Of a stretch of DNA of 64,000 nt, positions 1 through 12,390 are shown piece after piece. The stretch comes from Effrenium voratum (Eukaryota > Sar > Dinophyceae > Suessiales > Symbiodiniaceae), in contig CAUJNA010003795.1 in assembly GCA_963377175.1 (NCBI GenBank), positions 219,501 through 283,500 of the forward strand, read 5' to 3'. Within the stretch, counting starts at the first letter, position 1. Every line of letters begins with the position of its first letter. A model generated the notes under the pieces. It was not told the DNA's origin and did no database searches. It saw nothing but the letters and a program-made list of their open reading frames with translations. A program made the translations under genes and the position numbers.

Positions 1-70
1 TGGTTTCACTGCAAACTTTACCCAAAGTGCGGAAGCTCGGAAGAACAGGCTGGGATGCGGTCTGCGAGCG

Positions 71-1735
71 CAAACTCTTGCGAGCCAACGGAACTAAGGA
101 ATTGAAGCACATGCTATACCAAGACTGCATCATGGACAAGGCAGATTTCGGCTCCTTCTCAGTTCATCTAACACGCTTCCTTCCCAGCAGTTCAAACACG
201 ATATCTTTCTGTGTGCGCACCAAACCTTCGCCCAAATCTGCAGGGCCCTCGCCGGAGCCACAGGCTGCACACTTGAAACGAGACGGTCATATGTTTCCCT
301 GAAGGTGAAACCTCTGAACATCAAGCCTGTCCGCTGGCTGCAGAAGGCGTCAAAACTCGCGCAATGGTGCCAAATAAGGCCTGTCACGGGCGAAGTGGCT
401 AACTGGAAGTTTGACTGGTCTCGGAGAACCAGCGGATGATGTAGCGGTTCCGTCATTGCACCAGAGCTTTGTAGATCTTTGTAGCCAATGCGCTGGGCAA
501 GAATCTCTTGAACCAACTTCAGCGTGCCTATTCGGTCATCAGGAAATGGAGCTCCTTTCGCTCTTGGACATACCGCAGCCCACGCCGCTCCGAGTCATTG
601 CATGTCCTGAAGGCCAAATTACTGACCATCAGCTCGAGCCTGCCTTTCAATCAATGATTTTGTGACGTGTTTCCGTATTTTGTTCACTGTCTGGGGCTGG
701 ATGCTTCGCACCTCTCCCACCTTGACCAGATGTTAAAGTAGTCAGAGCTCAAGTTGGACCAGTGCTGCTGCCTAGAGAAACCAACTGCAAACATACGCTT
801 GACAAACTCTGAATATGTTGCTGCGATGGCATTACCTTCACTGTTCCACCAGCTCGAGCCGAACCTCTCAATCAATGACCTTGTCGCGAGTTTCCTTGCC
901 TTCACTGCGTGCAGGATCATTCGCACTCGAGTCTAAAGTTGGAACGTTCAGCTTCCCAGCTGGCCCATGCGAATCAGCTATGTTCTCAACAAGGAATCGG
1001 TCCCCTGACACGCTGGGTTTCCGTAGGTTTCCCTTTGGCCAAAGAATCTCTGGTCAAAATGGACTGGACCCGTTGCCATGGGCAGAAATTCTTTCCCAAA
1101 AAGTAGGCAACTTGACCAGGCATGCCCAACGACGCCGGAGCGCATGCATTCAGCCTTTGATCAAATGAAGAGGACTTCAAACCGCTAGTGTTCACCCCTT
1201 GCGACACTCACCCTCTGAGTGCGTTGAAGCAAACAAGCCCCACATGAGCTTCCCAAGTCAAGAAACTGGGAGGTCAAAGCGATCATCACTCCTTTCCTGG
1301 GTGGGTCACTATCAGATGTCCTTGCACCTACCATTTGGGGCGGGCTATGCTGAAACTGTACTGGTTGCCCAAACAAGGGTCTGTCTCAAAATAGGAGAAC
1401 CCTTTTGCTTGCTGGTTCTCATCAGGGAATGAGGGAATGACATAACCCTTTCCTTATGGTTTTCTTTAAGGGAATCCCCAGGTTCATTCCCAGCACCCTG
1501 GGTCATTCCCTGAGCACCAGAAAGTTTGGGATGGTCTTTGAAGCAAACTAACCACCTGAATTCCTTATTTTCAGAAACACCCAGAAAGGCTCGCTCGTAC
1601 ACGGCCCATCGGTTGGTTGTTGGCCCCTTGCCATGTCTCCTGAATTTCCAACCAGGGTGAGTTGTCTAAACACTCATTAGCCACGTTAAAACCAAGGGCT
1701 GGCCTGGGTGAATTAACCTGACAATCAATCGACAG
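71..1735 (+). repeat. Segmental duplication, copy 1
   Basis: Nearly collinear with 12391-14072 (shared blocks such as GCACATGCTATACCAAGACT and the stretch around the CAATCAATCGACAG end), with small indels on both sides. No splice-bounded exon was seen in either copy. The open frames here are not conserved between copies as proteins, so the block is treated as non-coding. Confidence 0.85.
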
Positions 1736-1744
1736 GGAGCCAGC

Positions 1745-2880
1745 GTCAGAGTATCTGGCATCTGACCGGAGAGACTGGGAGACAGGAAGACAAGCGGAAA
1801 ACGCGACCCCAGAACCGGCGTTGCTTGTCGGAAAGGCAGGCGGAGCATCCAGACACAGGGACACAAGAGACACGAATTCGGAGCCAGCATTTCACATCCA
1901 ACCGCAGAAACTGGGAGACACAGAATGACAAGCGGGACACACGACATCCCGGAGCCGGCGTCACAGCATCTCGCATCTGACCGCAGAGACTGGGGGAGAC
2001 AGGCGGAAGACACGACAGCCAGCGTCGCAGTATAGTGGGAGAAAGTGGGAGACACGACCCAGCATCTGGCATCCAGACACAGGGAGACAAGCGAGAGACA
2101 CGAATTCCAACGACAAGCGGGAGACACGACCCCGGAGCCAGTGTCACATCATCTGGCATCTGACCGCCGAGACTGGAAAACAGGAGACAAGCGGGAAACC
2201 CCGGAGCCAGCGTCACAGCATCTGGCCTCTGACCGCAGAGACTAGGAGACACAGGGAGACAAGCGGGAGACGGTGTCACAGCATCTGGCATCCGACCGCA
2301 CAGCCAGCGTCACAGCATCTCATACAGGGAGACAAGCGGGAGACACGACCCGAAGCCAGCGTCACAGCATATGGCATCCGACCGCAGAGACTGGGAGACA
2401 CGCGGGAGACACGACCCGAGCCAGCGTGAGATGGAAGACACAAGAGACAAGCGGGAGACACAACCCCGGAGCCAGCATCACAGCATCTGCATCCAGACAC
2501 AGGGAGACAAGCGGGAGACATGACCTCGGAACCGACGTCACAACATCTAAGACAAACGAGAGACACGATCCCAAAACCAACGTCACAACATCTAGCATCT
2601 AACCGCATAGACTGCGAGACACAAAAAACAAGCAAAAACACAACCCAACCGTGTCACGACATCTAGCATCTAACCGCAGAGACTAAGAGAGACAGGGACA
2701 CAGCATCTAACATCTAACCACAAAAACTACGAAACACAAAAAACAAGCAAAAACACGACCCAGCCGTGTCACGGCTGACCGCAGAGACTGGGAGAGACAG
2801 GGACACAGCATCTGGCATCTGACCGGAGAGACTGGAAAACAAGAAAACAAACGAAAAACAAGACCCCGGAACCGACATCA
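1745..2880 (+). repeat. 77-bp satellite S1, block 1
   Basis: Tandem units of about 77 bp around CAGCATCTGGCATCTGACCG and GGGAGACACGACCCCGGAGC, with many internal deletions. Units decay toward the right (2550-2880). The block ends in a unique flank CATTCTCTATACCTCAAG that recurs after block 2. ORFs across it are repeat artefacts. Confidence 0.92.
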
Positions 2881-3539
2881 CACACTGTTCCATTCTCTAT
2901 ACCTCAAGTTAGAACCCCAATGCTTCGCTGTTTAAGGAACAACGACACAAGCGGGCTCCGAACTCATGTGTGCAAATAACTACTTTTCTATAACTTTTCA
3001 TTAAAAATTACACCAGCCTTAAACAAAAAAACATGACAAGTCTATATAAATAAAAAAAAACTTATCTCCTTCATATAAAATACGAAATTAAATAACAATT
3101 ATGCAAACAACACATAGTTACAATCAGTCCATGCATGTCCCTGTATACAGGAAGTCCCCTTTTTTGGGAAGAGGACACATCGGGTCCATCAGCATCGATG
3201 TTGCTCATCGACTTTGAGGGGGAAAATGCCATGTCAATGCCATGCGCTCTCGAAGGCCCCGCGGATTCGGGGTGAATCAACCTAACACCTGGCATTAATC
3301 AAAAGAAGTTCCGAAGGAACTTTCGTAGTACGGACACTCAAAGCATTTGGTGGCCGTCTCGCTACTCGGCTGAAACTTCCCGAAGGTTGCAGATTTCTTA
3401 AATTTATGAAATCCATAGACTTAAGAAAATCGAATGTACCTAAATTTCTACTTAAACGCAAAATTTACGTATTTTTAAAGAAGGCCTTCATCTGTTGAGA
3501 AGGCCTGAAAAGTGCATAAAAAGCGCATGATAAATGGAT

Positions 3540-5450
3540 AGGAATTGCATAGAAACTGCACAGAGCATGCATAAGAAACACATATGGACATTCATGGAAA
3601 ACTCATAATTTCATAGCAAATTCATAGACACGAGTAAGTGATTCAGAATGCGAGACTTACTTACCTGTGCATTCACACTGACACAAGTAAGTGATTCAGG
3701 TAGCAAGATGTACTTACATCTGCATTCACTCTGACACAGGTATAGATACAGAAGCAAATTCGTCAAAATAAAACTGATAAAGATTATGTGGCTAGTCCAA
3801 GCTCTTGGGAAGAACACTGCATGAAGTTTCCGTGGTTTTTCTTTTCTGGCCTGTTTGGTTGTTGCTGGCTTTTTCCCCGGGCTGCCAGATTTACTCACCT
3901 GAGTACTCTTACTGACACAAGTAGTGATTCAGGCTGCGAGATTTACTTACAAGTGCATTCACACTGAAAAAAGTATAGTTTCAGAAGCAAATTCAGCAAA
4001 ATAAAAATGTTAAATATTATATAGCTACTTCCATGGTTGTTTTTTGTTCCCTGCTGTTGTTGCTGGCTTTTTCCGATGAAACTATCATGAACTTTCCACA
4101 GGCACTTTCCTAGAAAGATTCCACTATGTTCCATGAAGTGTCCATGCATTTCCCATGAAATGTGCATGGATGTGTGTTTTCACCTGCTGGCTTGTTGCTG
4201 GCTTTTTCCCATGAAATTCCAATGAACTTTCCACAGGCACTTTCCTAGAAAGAGTCCACTGTTTTCCATGAAGTTTCCATGCATGGTCCATGTTTTTCTT
4301 TGCATTTTCTATGCATGTCGTATGCATTTCTTGTGCACTTTTTATGCACTCTATATGCACTTTACGTTTCTATGCATTTCTTATGCATTTCTTATGCACC
4401 TTTGCTTGGTTTCTATGTATTTTCTATGCACTTTTAAAAGTGCATACAAAGTGCATAACAGGTGCATAAGAAATACATAAAGAAATGCATAGAAAATGCA
4501 TAGAAAGTGCATAGAAAATGAGTAAGACATGCATGGAACATTCATGAACACTTCATGGAACATGCGTGGAAACATCATGGAAAACAGTGGAATATTTCTA
4601 GGAAAGTGCCTGTGAAAAGTTGATGGGCATTTCATGGCAACAAGCCAGTAACCAGCCAGCAGGCGGAAAAAAAAAAAAAAAAAAACATCCATGCCCACTT
4701 CATGGAAAATGCATGGAAACTTCATGGCAAACAGTGGAATCTTTTTAGGAAAGTGCCTGTGGAAAGTTCATGGGAATTTAATGGGAAAAAGCCAGCAACA
4801 ACCCAGCAGGTCAACAACCATGGAAACTTCATTCAACATGCATGGAACCTTGTTGCAAAATCGTGGAAACTGTCGTGGAAAGTTCATGTGGGAAGTTCAT
4901 GGGAATTTCATGGAAAACCCAGCAGCATGGAAACTTGATGGACAAGAGTGGACACTTTCTAGGAAAGTGTCTGTGGACAGTTCATGGGAATTTCATGGAA
5001 ACAAGCCAGCAACAACCCAGCAGGTCAAAAAACAACAACCATGAAAGCTTCATGGAAAATGAAGCTAAACACTTGATGCAAAACCGTGGGAACTGTCTTG
5101 GAAAGTTCATGTAGGAAGTTCATAGGAATTTCATGGAAACAAGCCAGCAACAACCCAGCAGGTCAAAAAAAACAATTACCATGGAAACGTGATGGAAAAT
5201 GCATGGAAACTTGATGCAAAATCGTGGAAACTGTCTTGGAAAGTTCGTGTAGGAAGTTCATGGGAATTTCATCGAAAAAGGCCAGCAACAACCCAGCAGG
5301 TCAAAAAAACAACAACCATGGAAACTTCATGGAAAATGCATGGACAATCCTGCAGTCTTTTTGGGAAAGTGCCTCTGTAAAGTTCATGGGAATTTCACGG
5401 GAAAAAGCCAGCAACAACAGCCGGTCAAACAAAACAACCATGGACACTTC
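3540..5450. repeat. Satellite S2, inverted array of about 139-bp units
   Basis: Right half (about 4500-5450) contains CATGGAAACTTCATGG, GGAAAGTGCCTGTGG and CAGCAACAACCCAGCAGGTC phrases spaced about 139 bp. Left half (about 3780-4300) carries the reverse complement (GTTGCTGGCTTTTTCC, CCACAGGCACTTTCCTAG). The middle is made of GTGCATA/TATGCAC phrases. Much more A/T-rich than the flanks; no gene. Confidence 0.88.
4425..4446. repeat. Perfect 22-bp palindrome at the centre of S2
   Basis: TATGCACTTTT followed by its exact reverse complement. It marks the point where S2 units change orientation. Confidence 0.85.
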
Positions 5451-5942
5451 ATGCACTATTCTTCTGAAGAGCTTGAAGTAGTCATATAATCTTAAACAGT
5501 TTTAATTTGATGTATTTGCTTCTGAATCTACATCAGAACTACATGATACATATGTACAAATTCAATCAACACACTTCTCACTTGTTAGCTTGTGCTACAG
5601 ACTGGGACTGTCTTGATTTTACTTAAATCCGCTCATGTTTTCCGCATGTTTTGCACAGATTTCATATTAGTGCCTGCCCGCCTGCCTGCGATGGAGACCA
5701 GCTCTCCCAGCAAAAAGTCTGATGCGCCGAAGATGAGCAGACAAATGGAACAAAGCCAACTTACAAATGACAAACTGCTAAAAAAGAATGCTTTTTTCCC
5801 TACAAAACAAGTGCTTTTATTTTTAAAGTAGTTCTTAAATGTGATTGAAGTAGTTCTTCAGAAATACGGAGAATTCTTCTTAAATATTTATGTAAAACGA
5901 ACAATTTACGTAAATCCTTCGCTTCATAAATTTAAGAAATCT

Positions 5943-6583
5943 GCAGCATCTGACCGCAGAGACTGGGAGACACAGAAACACAATAGGGAGACACGACGGC
6001 GTCACAGCATCTGGCATCAAGCGGGAGACACGACCCTGGAGCCAGCGTCGCAGCATCTGGCATCTGACCGCAGAGACTGGGAGACACAGGGAGACAAGCG
6101 GAGACTGGAGGCACGGAGACACGACCCTGGAGCCGGTCACAGCATCTGGCATCTGACCGCGCAGACTTGGGAGACACAGGGAGACAAGCGGGGAAACGAC
6201 CCTGGACAGCATCTGGCATCTGACCGCAGAGACACAGACACGACCCCGGAGCCAACTGCGGAGACTGGAGACACAAGGACATCGACCCCGGAGCCGGCGT
6301 CACAGCATCTGGCATCTGACCGCAGAGACTGGGAGACACAGGGAGACAAGCAGGAGACGCAACCCCGGAGCCAACCGCGGAGACTGGAGACACAGGAAGA
6401 CAAGCGGGAGACACGACCCCGGAGCCAGCGTCACGGCATCTGGCATCTGACCGTAGAGACTGGGAGACACAGGGGAGACAAGCGGGGAAACGACCCTGGA
6501 GCCAGCGTCACAGCATCCGGCATCCGACCGGAGAGACTGGGAGACAGGAAGACAAGCGGAAAACAGGACCCCGGAACCGGCGT
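5943..6583 (+). repeat. 77-bp satellite S1, block 2
   Basis: Same unit and orientation as 1745-2880. It is followed by the same flank (6590-6630: CATTCTCTATACCTCAAG, CCAATGCTTCGC), so satellite and flank were duplicated together or S2 was inserted between two parts of one array. Confidence 0.92.
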
Positions 6584-6639
6584 CACACTTTCCCATTCTC
6601 TATACCTCAAGTTAGAACCCCAATGCTTCGCATTTGGGG

Positions 6640-9600
6640 AAACACCCAAGACCCATAATTTTCGGTGTTTTTAGAGGAGTCTTCTTTTGGGGGTGGAAAA
6701 AAACAAGACCCATCATTTTCTCGTCGTTTTTAGAGACTCGAGTCTTCTTCTGGTGGACCTCTGTGCAAGGATTGCCGAAAAGTCCCAGGCAAAAAGTTTC
6801 CACTCCAAGGACCTTTCCAGACACGAAGTGATTGGCTGCGCTGTGTGATCCTGCCTTGAGCCTGCGCGTCATGGGAACCGCCAAGCATCCAATAAATGCT
6901 GGCTACACACAACACCTGAGTGCCCAGCCAAACCCAACCTTTGAAGCCGCTTCTGGCATCTCCGGCGCCTTGCTGGAACACCTATGACAGCCACGTCTCT
7001 GACCGCGATGCCACACCAAACCAGCTTAAGGAACCGGAAAGGCTAGCGTGACATTATTTCGAAAGCCAGCAACATGCAGGCTGTGAAGGGATCAGAGCGA
7101 CAGCCTCAACTGCTAACAAACGAGCGGCTGGGATCTAACGAGCGTACTGCTGTCCGGCTACGTCGAATCGAATCGGTGAGATTCAACGGCATGCTTGCCA
7201 ACACGCAAGGATGAGCTCTAAACATGCAAAAGTCTGGCACACACTTGTTGCGACAGCTGTGATCAAACCTGTTTCGGCACAAGGCAACATTGACATTGAT
7301 GTAGAGCAATGTACTTGGGCAACCGGCCCGTGCAGCGAGCAATGCGATTAGCGATGCAACTCAGCAGGTTGAAGTACAACTTGAGACCTCCTCTCAAGCC
7401 GATTCTCGGTCAGTCGCTCCTCTTGCCAAGTTGTTTCTTTGTTTTGACAAGCTGAGTGGAAAGAGTGCTGACAGGCACGCAAAGCTTGGCTGGCCTTTGA
7501 GCCGATGCAAACAGCATACTCACACGCCTGAATGCTGATGACGATGAAACCACATGCATGCACAGCGAGGGCGGCTGCAGCGATGCAAAGCAAATGTACC
7601 CATGTTGACATGCCGACTGCCTCGTTGCCTTTGCAAAGCACGTCCAATTCCGTATAAAAGCTGCCATATTTGGTGCAGAGTCCTCCATCAAGAGTGGCCC
7701 GCTTGCTAAACAAACGGATGCACACAAGCAAAGTGCGGTTAAGGGCGTCAAGTGTTCAAAAGTGCACCGACGTTCAATGCTCTGGCATCTTTTGGCCCCT
7801 TCCACATGCTTTTGAAAAGCACGATCTCTCCTGCGCGGCCAGCTGGAGCAGTTTGAGGCCCGCAAAAAGCCAAGCCAGCTGGGTCCGAACGGCTGTCAAG
7901 ACGCTCCTTGTTGTCTCACCTAAGACTCCTCATGCAAAGCTAAACATATTCCATCACAGGTGGCCTATATCAAGGCATGGCAAACAATGCTGAGACGCGC
8001 GACCGTGTCTCAACCATAGCTGCAGGCCCCTTCGCCCTGCATTCACAGAGGTTTCAGCGACACGGACGATTCCCATGTGCCATCCGAGTGCTCAGTGCCC
8101 ACGCCGTGTCAATTAAGCTGGTTAGCCTGAGGAAGTGTCCCAATTTGAATCCGCTTTCGAATGACCTGGCGCAGCAAGGCTGCATCACCTGCGTCCTTGG
8201 TTACCGAAAAATTCTGCGAGGCCAAATGTAGAGTAAATTCAAGCGTTGTCACCCCAATATGGTAAACATACACATTTACATGCTTCGAGCGTTTTTCCCA
8301 AACTAAGCTGATCGGTCCTGCAAGATGCTCGGTTGCTGAAAGGAGCGCACAAATATCGAAGAGAAAAACGAGCGCACATATCCGCAAAACGAGCGCAAAC
8401 AACCACAAACAGGCGCACATGTTAAAAACGTAGCAATTGCTCGCCTTCCTCCAAACAAATGGTTTTCAAGGACCGCTCGCTTTTCGAAGCATTGGCGGTT
8501 CGCAACAGGGTCACTGTTGGCGGTTGGGAGCAAGGTCCAAGCATCCTATATCAAGACACAAAGCTTGGAAGAACAGGCTGGGGCGCACAGGTGCCGGAGT
8601 GCTGAGATAAGTCTCATTCATAGCTGCTTCGAAGGCTAGCCCCGCAACGCTCAATTTCAAACACATGCAACTTCGCACAGCTCCGGGCGCCAGGTGAAAA
8701 ACTGCCATCCGAGCGCTTGCGCGCCATCGGTCGAAGCATCAGGTCTGTTTTGACTACGAACGTTATCCAAAGTGAGAAAGCTCGCAAGAGCTTTCTGGGA
8801 CACTGCGGTGTGCGAGCACTGAGATAAGCCTCACATCCGTCAAAGTTCTACCCCAAAGACGCGCAGCTGCCATTCTCACCAAAACTGCTTCAGTTCTTGA
8901 TGGCAAGGTCATTGCAAAACCAAGCTCCTACGAATGGGTTTCGCAGCAAGCTGGAAACATCACTCAATTCAACCCCAACTGGGGGCAGCCTTCAAACGGG
9001 GCTGTCCTTACTGACAGACATGTTGTTTTTCTGAGCCTGTTGCTTGCTCAGGCCAGAAACACATTCAGGAGCCCCTGATGTTAAATGCAACGTGCAGACC
9101 AGTGTGCCAGATATATCGAGTGCTCGGGCTGGGCACTGCAAATTTAAGGAGTTGCTGCTCTCAATCCCTGAAACACGTTGGGCACGGCTTGCAGCAAGTG
9201 TCCTGACTTGGGCAAAGGGCTGCGGAGTTCCGAGCGAGTGAGTTGCTCGGCCTGAGTACAAATCTTTGGCGCCAGTCGCCTTACGACGCACTTAGCTCGA
9301 AAGACGAATCGAAGTTACGGACGTCGGTCCACGCAAAATGCAAGTGTGCGTTTGCTTTAGGTCCTACACCGAAGCTTGCCCCACACGAAAAGCACAGCCC
9401 TTTTATTAAATTCACAGGGGATGGGAGGTTGTGGCACTGCCGGCGCAGCAAGGCAATGCGTCAGGCAAAAGTGGTGTGAACATACGTGGCCCGCTGCACC
9501 TGACCGAACCAGTCTGAAGCTGACGCTTGTCAGGGAGCTCTGGGCACCGCCGCTTGCGCTCCGCGCCATGCACTGCTCAACCACCGCGCCTCATGATGCA

Positions 9601-10340
9601 GTCCAATGCTACTGGCAGCAAACGCTGTAGCAGCCTATAACAAGGGAAAGAGCCCCGGAAGAACCAGCTGGGATGCTGAGAAGCCCTGCTGAGATGATTC
9701 TCGGCCTTGATTGGCTGGCAGGCTCTGCAAAGCTTAACTCCAAATACATGCAGCTGCAACTTCACAAAAAGGGCGCCACGTCAGTTGGCTTCAGCATGAT
9801 GTCAAAGTCAATGGCAATCCCCGCCATCCAAACTGCGCCGCCCTATCAAGGGCGAAAGCACTGGTTTGATTCCGGAGCGCACCTGAAGTAAAACTGCTTG
9901 CCAGCTACCTGGCAAAACCACAGACCGAAGCAAATGCCGGGCGAGACTGCATCATCGCATCGGCCCCCAACGCACGCCAGCCGGGAAAAACGGTGCTGCT
10001 GCCGCTGCATGTGCACGCAAGAAGGCCAGCAGTACCTGTCTGGCAACCACAGCAGTCTGAAGATGAGGCTTGCCATGCGGCTCTGGTCACAGCCAAGCTG
10101 GGATCCGTGCTGTGCTCAAGTTAAGCCAGCATCCGCCTCATGCCACCTGACGCTACTTCTGGCCAAGGCAAGCCACATCCCAGACGTCCTACGTCAAAGC
10201 AAACGCATTGGAAAAGGCTGGGAGCCCGCGAGCGCCCGCGAAAGCGGAGATGAGTCCAGCCTTGATTGCTTCGGCGGGAGGCTAATGCGACGCGGCTGGA
10301 ACTTCACGAAGCTTTGGGTGCCGTATATGGCACCGTCAAA
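6640..10340. other. No gene seen
   Basis: Unique-looking or heavily decayed repeat sequence. Short open frames occur on both strands but none shows splice-bounded, conserved-looking coding sequence. Around 8345-8410 there are repeated AAACGAGCGCA phrases, also present in reverse complement at 55320-55410. Confidence 0.5.
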
Positions 10341-10813
10341 GTGAAGCGCTACCATCCGAGCAAAGCCTGGGCCCTGTCAGATCAGGCCACAGGTGCAGCT
10401 TGATTGCGACAGCTTAGCCAAACACGACCTCTTGCAAGCTACCTTGATGCAGAGCCAGCCACTGCAACACATTCTTGACCAAAACTGTATCACGGAACCG
10501 TAAGGGCTGGAATGTAACGGGGCTGCGAGCGCTGCAAGGCAATGCATGAGACTCAAATGGTGCGAACGCATGCGAAAACCAGAAGTACTGCAAGTGCCAA
10601 ACACGCCAATCTGAATCTGACGCTTGCCCCGAGTATCCGCGCACAGCCAAGCTGCTAAGCTGCTTGGGTCCAACGGATCCGTGCTTCTCTCAAGTCAACC
10701 CATCATGACCCGCCTCGTAACGCCGTCTAAGTCTACTCCCTATCTCAACGCAGCTCCATTCTGCTGGGATGCTGCGTCGAGCGAGTGCTGAGACGAATGA
10801 GTCTCAGCCTGGA
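10341..10813 (+). repeat. Duplicated block, copy 1
   Basis: Matches 11799-12271 closely, beginning GTGAAGCGCTACCATCCGAG and ending near GTCTCAGCCT. Surrounding 7-12 kb sequence contains more diverged phrases of the same kind (GGAAGAACAGGCTGGGATGC, CTGAGAT.AATGAGTCTCA), suggesting an old, decayed tandem family. Confidence 0.85.
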
Positions 10814-11798
10814 GAGCTGCTTGGCCGGTCGGCTCCAAGCTTCAGTCCAACCACGTTGCCTCTGGAAGCAGGTCGGTTGGCTTCACCACCGCTTCTCGAG
10901 GGCAAACTCAAAGCAAAGGATTGCCATCCGAGCAGAGTCTGCGCCTGGTCAAGTCAAGTCGGTCCGCCGTGACGACATGTTTCAAATGGAAACGCAAAAT
11001 GGAGAACTTTTAAGGAGCCCTGTGCAAACGTGAGGCAGGCTCAAAGCTGAGCGTAAAAAGACGCGCGCCGAGCGTCTTAAGCTCTGGGCACAGCCTCCGC
11101 ATGTCACCATCTGGCAAAAGTGACGCACATCGGGGCCCTCTATGGGGTAGCCAACCTGTCCAGAACCTTCCCTAAGCCGTTTGCGGAATGGAAAGGGACC
11201 TGTTTGGCTACTGTACTTAGGGAAGTTTTCGGTTTCTCGTGGCGCGGCAGAGTCATTGCAGATCACCGTCCCAGCGCCTCGCGGTCAACTCAAGCCGCAG
11301 GAACTTCACAAAGCTTCCCGAAGGCTGACTGCCACGCAACGGGCGCGCACAACCCTGGGCCGAACGCCTCTGCAATTTGCTCAATGTCAAGGCAATACCG
11401 CGTTCCTCATGACGCTATCTAACTCTTGGCACACACAAGCTTCACTCAGCTTGCATCAAGGCAAAACACCCAGAAGTAATATGCTGGGAGGCGTGCTAGT
11501 GAGATTTCCATTCTTCGCCGTTCCGACAGGCTCCGCAAAGCTTGACGTCAAACTCGCCCTGCAATTTTCACACAGCTCTGCCATCCACGTGGCGCACTGC
11601 GAATTCAAGCATCAGGTCAGATTTCACTGCAAACTTTACCCAAAGTGCGGAAGCTCGGAAGAACAGGCTGGGATGCGGTCTGCGAGCGCGATGATTCTTA
11701 GCCTTGGCCGGGCTCTGCAAAACCTAACTGTAAACAAGCGCAGCCGGAACTTCACAAGGGCGCAGCCAGGTTGCCTCCGACCCCACTTTCTGATCTAA

Positions 11799-12271
11799 GT
11801 GAAGCGCTACCATCCGAGCAAAGCCTGGGCCCTGTCAGATCAGGCCGCAGGTGCCGCTTGATTGCGAAAGCTTAGCCAAAGCACGACCTCTTGCAAGCTA
11901 CCTTGATGCAGAGCCAGCCACTGCAACACATTATTGACCAAGACTGCATCACGGAACCGTAAGGGCTGGAAAGTAACGGCGCTGCGAGCGCTGCAAGGCA
12001 ATGCGTGAGACTCAAATGGTGCGAACGCTTGCGCAAATCAGAAGTACTGCGAGTGCCAGACACGCCAATTTGAATCTGACGCTTGCCCCGAGTATCCGCG
12101 CACAGCCAAGCTGCTAAGCTGCTTGGGTCCAACGGATCCGTGCTTCTCTCAAGTCAACCCATCATGACCCGCCTCGTAACGCCGTCTAAGTCTACTCCCT
12201 ATCTAAACGCAGCCCCATTCTGCTGGGATGCTGCGTCGAGCGAGTGCTGAGATGAATGCGTCTCAGCCTTG
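11799..12271 (+). repeat. Duplicated block, copy 2
   Basis: Second copy of 10341-10813, followed immediately by segmental duplication copy 2. Confidence 0.85.
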
Positions 12272-12390
12272 ATAGCAAGGCCTCATCCTGACGCCATCCA
12301 GCGTTTGTGGCAGCCAACGCAAAAACCCAAAGGATTGCCAGTCAAGCCGCAGGTCAAGTCAAGCAGGTCCGGTTTGACATAGATCAGCGC

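Noticed and set aside
5841..6674. 277-codon plus-strand ORF
   Set aside because: It is satellite S1 read in one frame (RRDWETQGDK-type repeats); the opposite strand is equally open.
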